A stretch of 6,493 nt of DNA from a bacterium TMED198 (GTDB taxonomy: Bacteria > Fidelibacterota > Marinisomatia > SCGC-AAA003-L08 > D37C17), in the NCBI GenBank assembly GCA_002170735.1, contig NHIV01000058.1:1-6493 (forward strand), in the 5' to 3' direction. The notes beneath the pieces were generated by a model. The model made no database searches, was not told where the DNA came from, and saw nothing but the letters and a program-made list of their open reading frames with translations. Shown here one piece after another: positions 6,380-6,493 of the stretch (position 1 is its first letter; every line of letters begins with the position of its first letter). Position numbers and translations under genes: made by a program.

Positions 6380-6493
6380 GAAAAAAACTACTATTACTTT
6401 AATTCAACTTATACTCTTTTTAAACCTATTATCAGCTAATTCTAGAGCCCCAGGCGCTTTATTGTCTTATGAACTTCTTGATACCAAAACCTA
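6378..6493 (+). CDS. Start of an exported protein of unknown function (3' end outside window)
   Basis: An open frame runs from ATG 6378 to the right edge, giving 38 residues. It begins MKKTTITLIQLILFLNLLSA, a textbook Sec signal peptide: a basic n-region, about 14 hydrophobic residues, then small residues. Cleavage is plausible after the Ala at residue 20, or after SRA at residue 24. The visible mature part (PGALLSYELLDTKT) is too short to name a family. It vaguely recalls the beginning of some secreted alpha/beta hydrolases, but that is not a call. The gene is divergent from ribD, and its start codon lies in a perfect palindrome. The alternative ATG at 6373 is excluded because TGA follows after one codon. 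The clear signal peptide is the main reason to accept such a short partial frame. Confidence 0.75.
   Translation, partial: MKKTTITLIQLILFLNLLSANSRAPGALLSYELLDTKT

Overview
The window is an AT-rich bacterial segment. A six-gene block on the minus strand, transcribed from right to left, fills about 97% of it. The start of one divergent plus-strand gene lies at the right edge. There are no RNA genes, insertion sequences, CRISPR arrays or integration marks.

Organism: a large exported beta-propeller protein with a Por-secretion-type (T9SS) C-terminal domain, strong A+T bias, many poly-A tracts and no recognisable Shine-Dalgarno motif before any start all suggest the Fibrobacterota-Chlorobiota-Bacteroidota (FCB) superphylum. 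The riboflavin genes are contiguous in the order ribD-ribE-ribBA-ribH. As far as I recall, many Bacteroidota scatter these genes, so a marine lineage such as Marinimicrobia (SAR406) is a reasonable guess. This assignment is inference.

Layout, right to left on the minus strand: ribD (5190-6284), ribE (4603-5205), ribBA (3411-4616) and ribH (2971-3405) encode a complete, apparently intact set of riboflavin enzymes. RibBA makes both precursors, from GTP and from ribulose 5-phosphate. RibD deaminates and reduces the GTP branch, RibH joins the branches into 6,7-dimethyl-8-ribityllumazine, and RibE dismutates that to riboflavin. The pyrimidine phosphatase step is not encoded here. ribD/ribE overlap by 16 bp, ribE/ribBA by 14 bp, and ribBA/ribH are 5 bp apart, so this is almost certainly one operon.

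Immediately after ribH comes a large propeller protein (447 to about 2969). It has a signal peptide that no ATG, GTG or TTG codon can start, and its architecture resembles PorZ. Four bases after its stop, an AlkA-family DNA-3-methyladenine glycosylase begins with GTG and runs off the left edge (1-442).

Right edge: a 93-bp intergenic region (6285-6377) separates ribD from a divergent gene (6378 onward) that begins with a clear signal peptide. A perfect 19-bp palindrome covers the first two bases of that gene's start codon. The gap is too short for, and lacks, an FMN riboswitch. The most interesting points are the start-codon problem and the identity of the propeller protein, its cysteines, and this palindrome.
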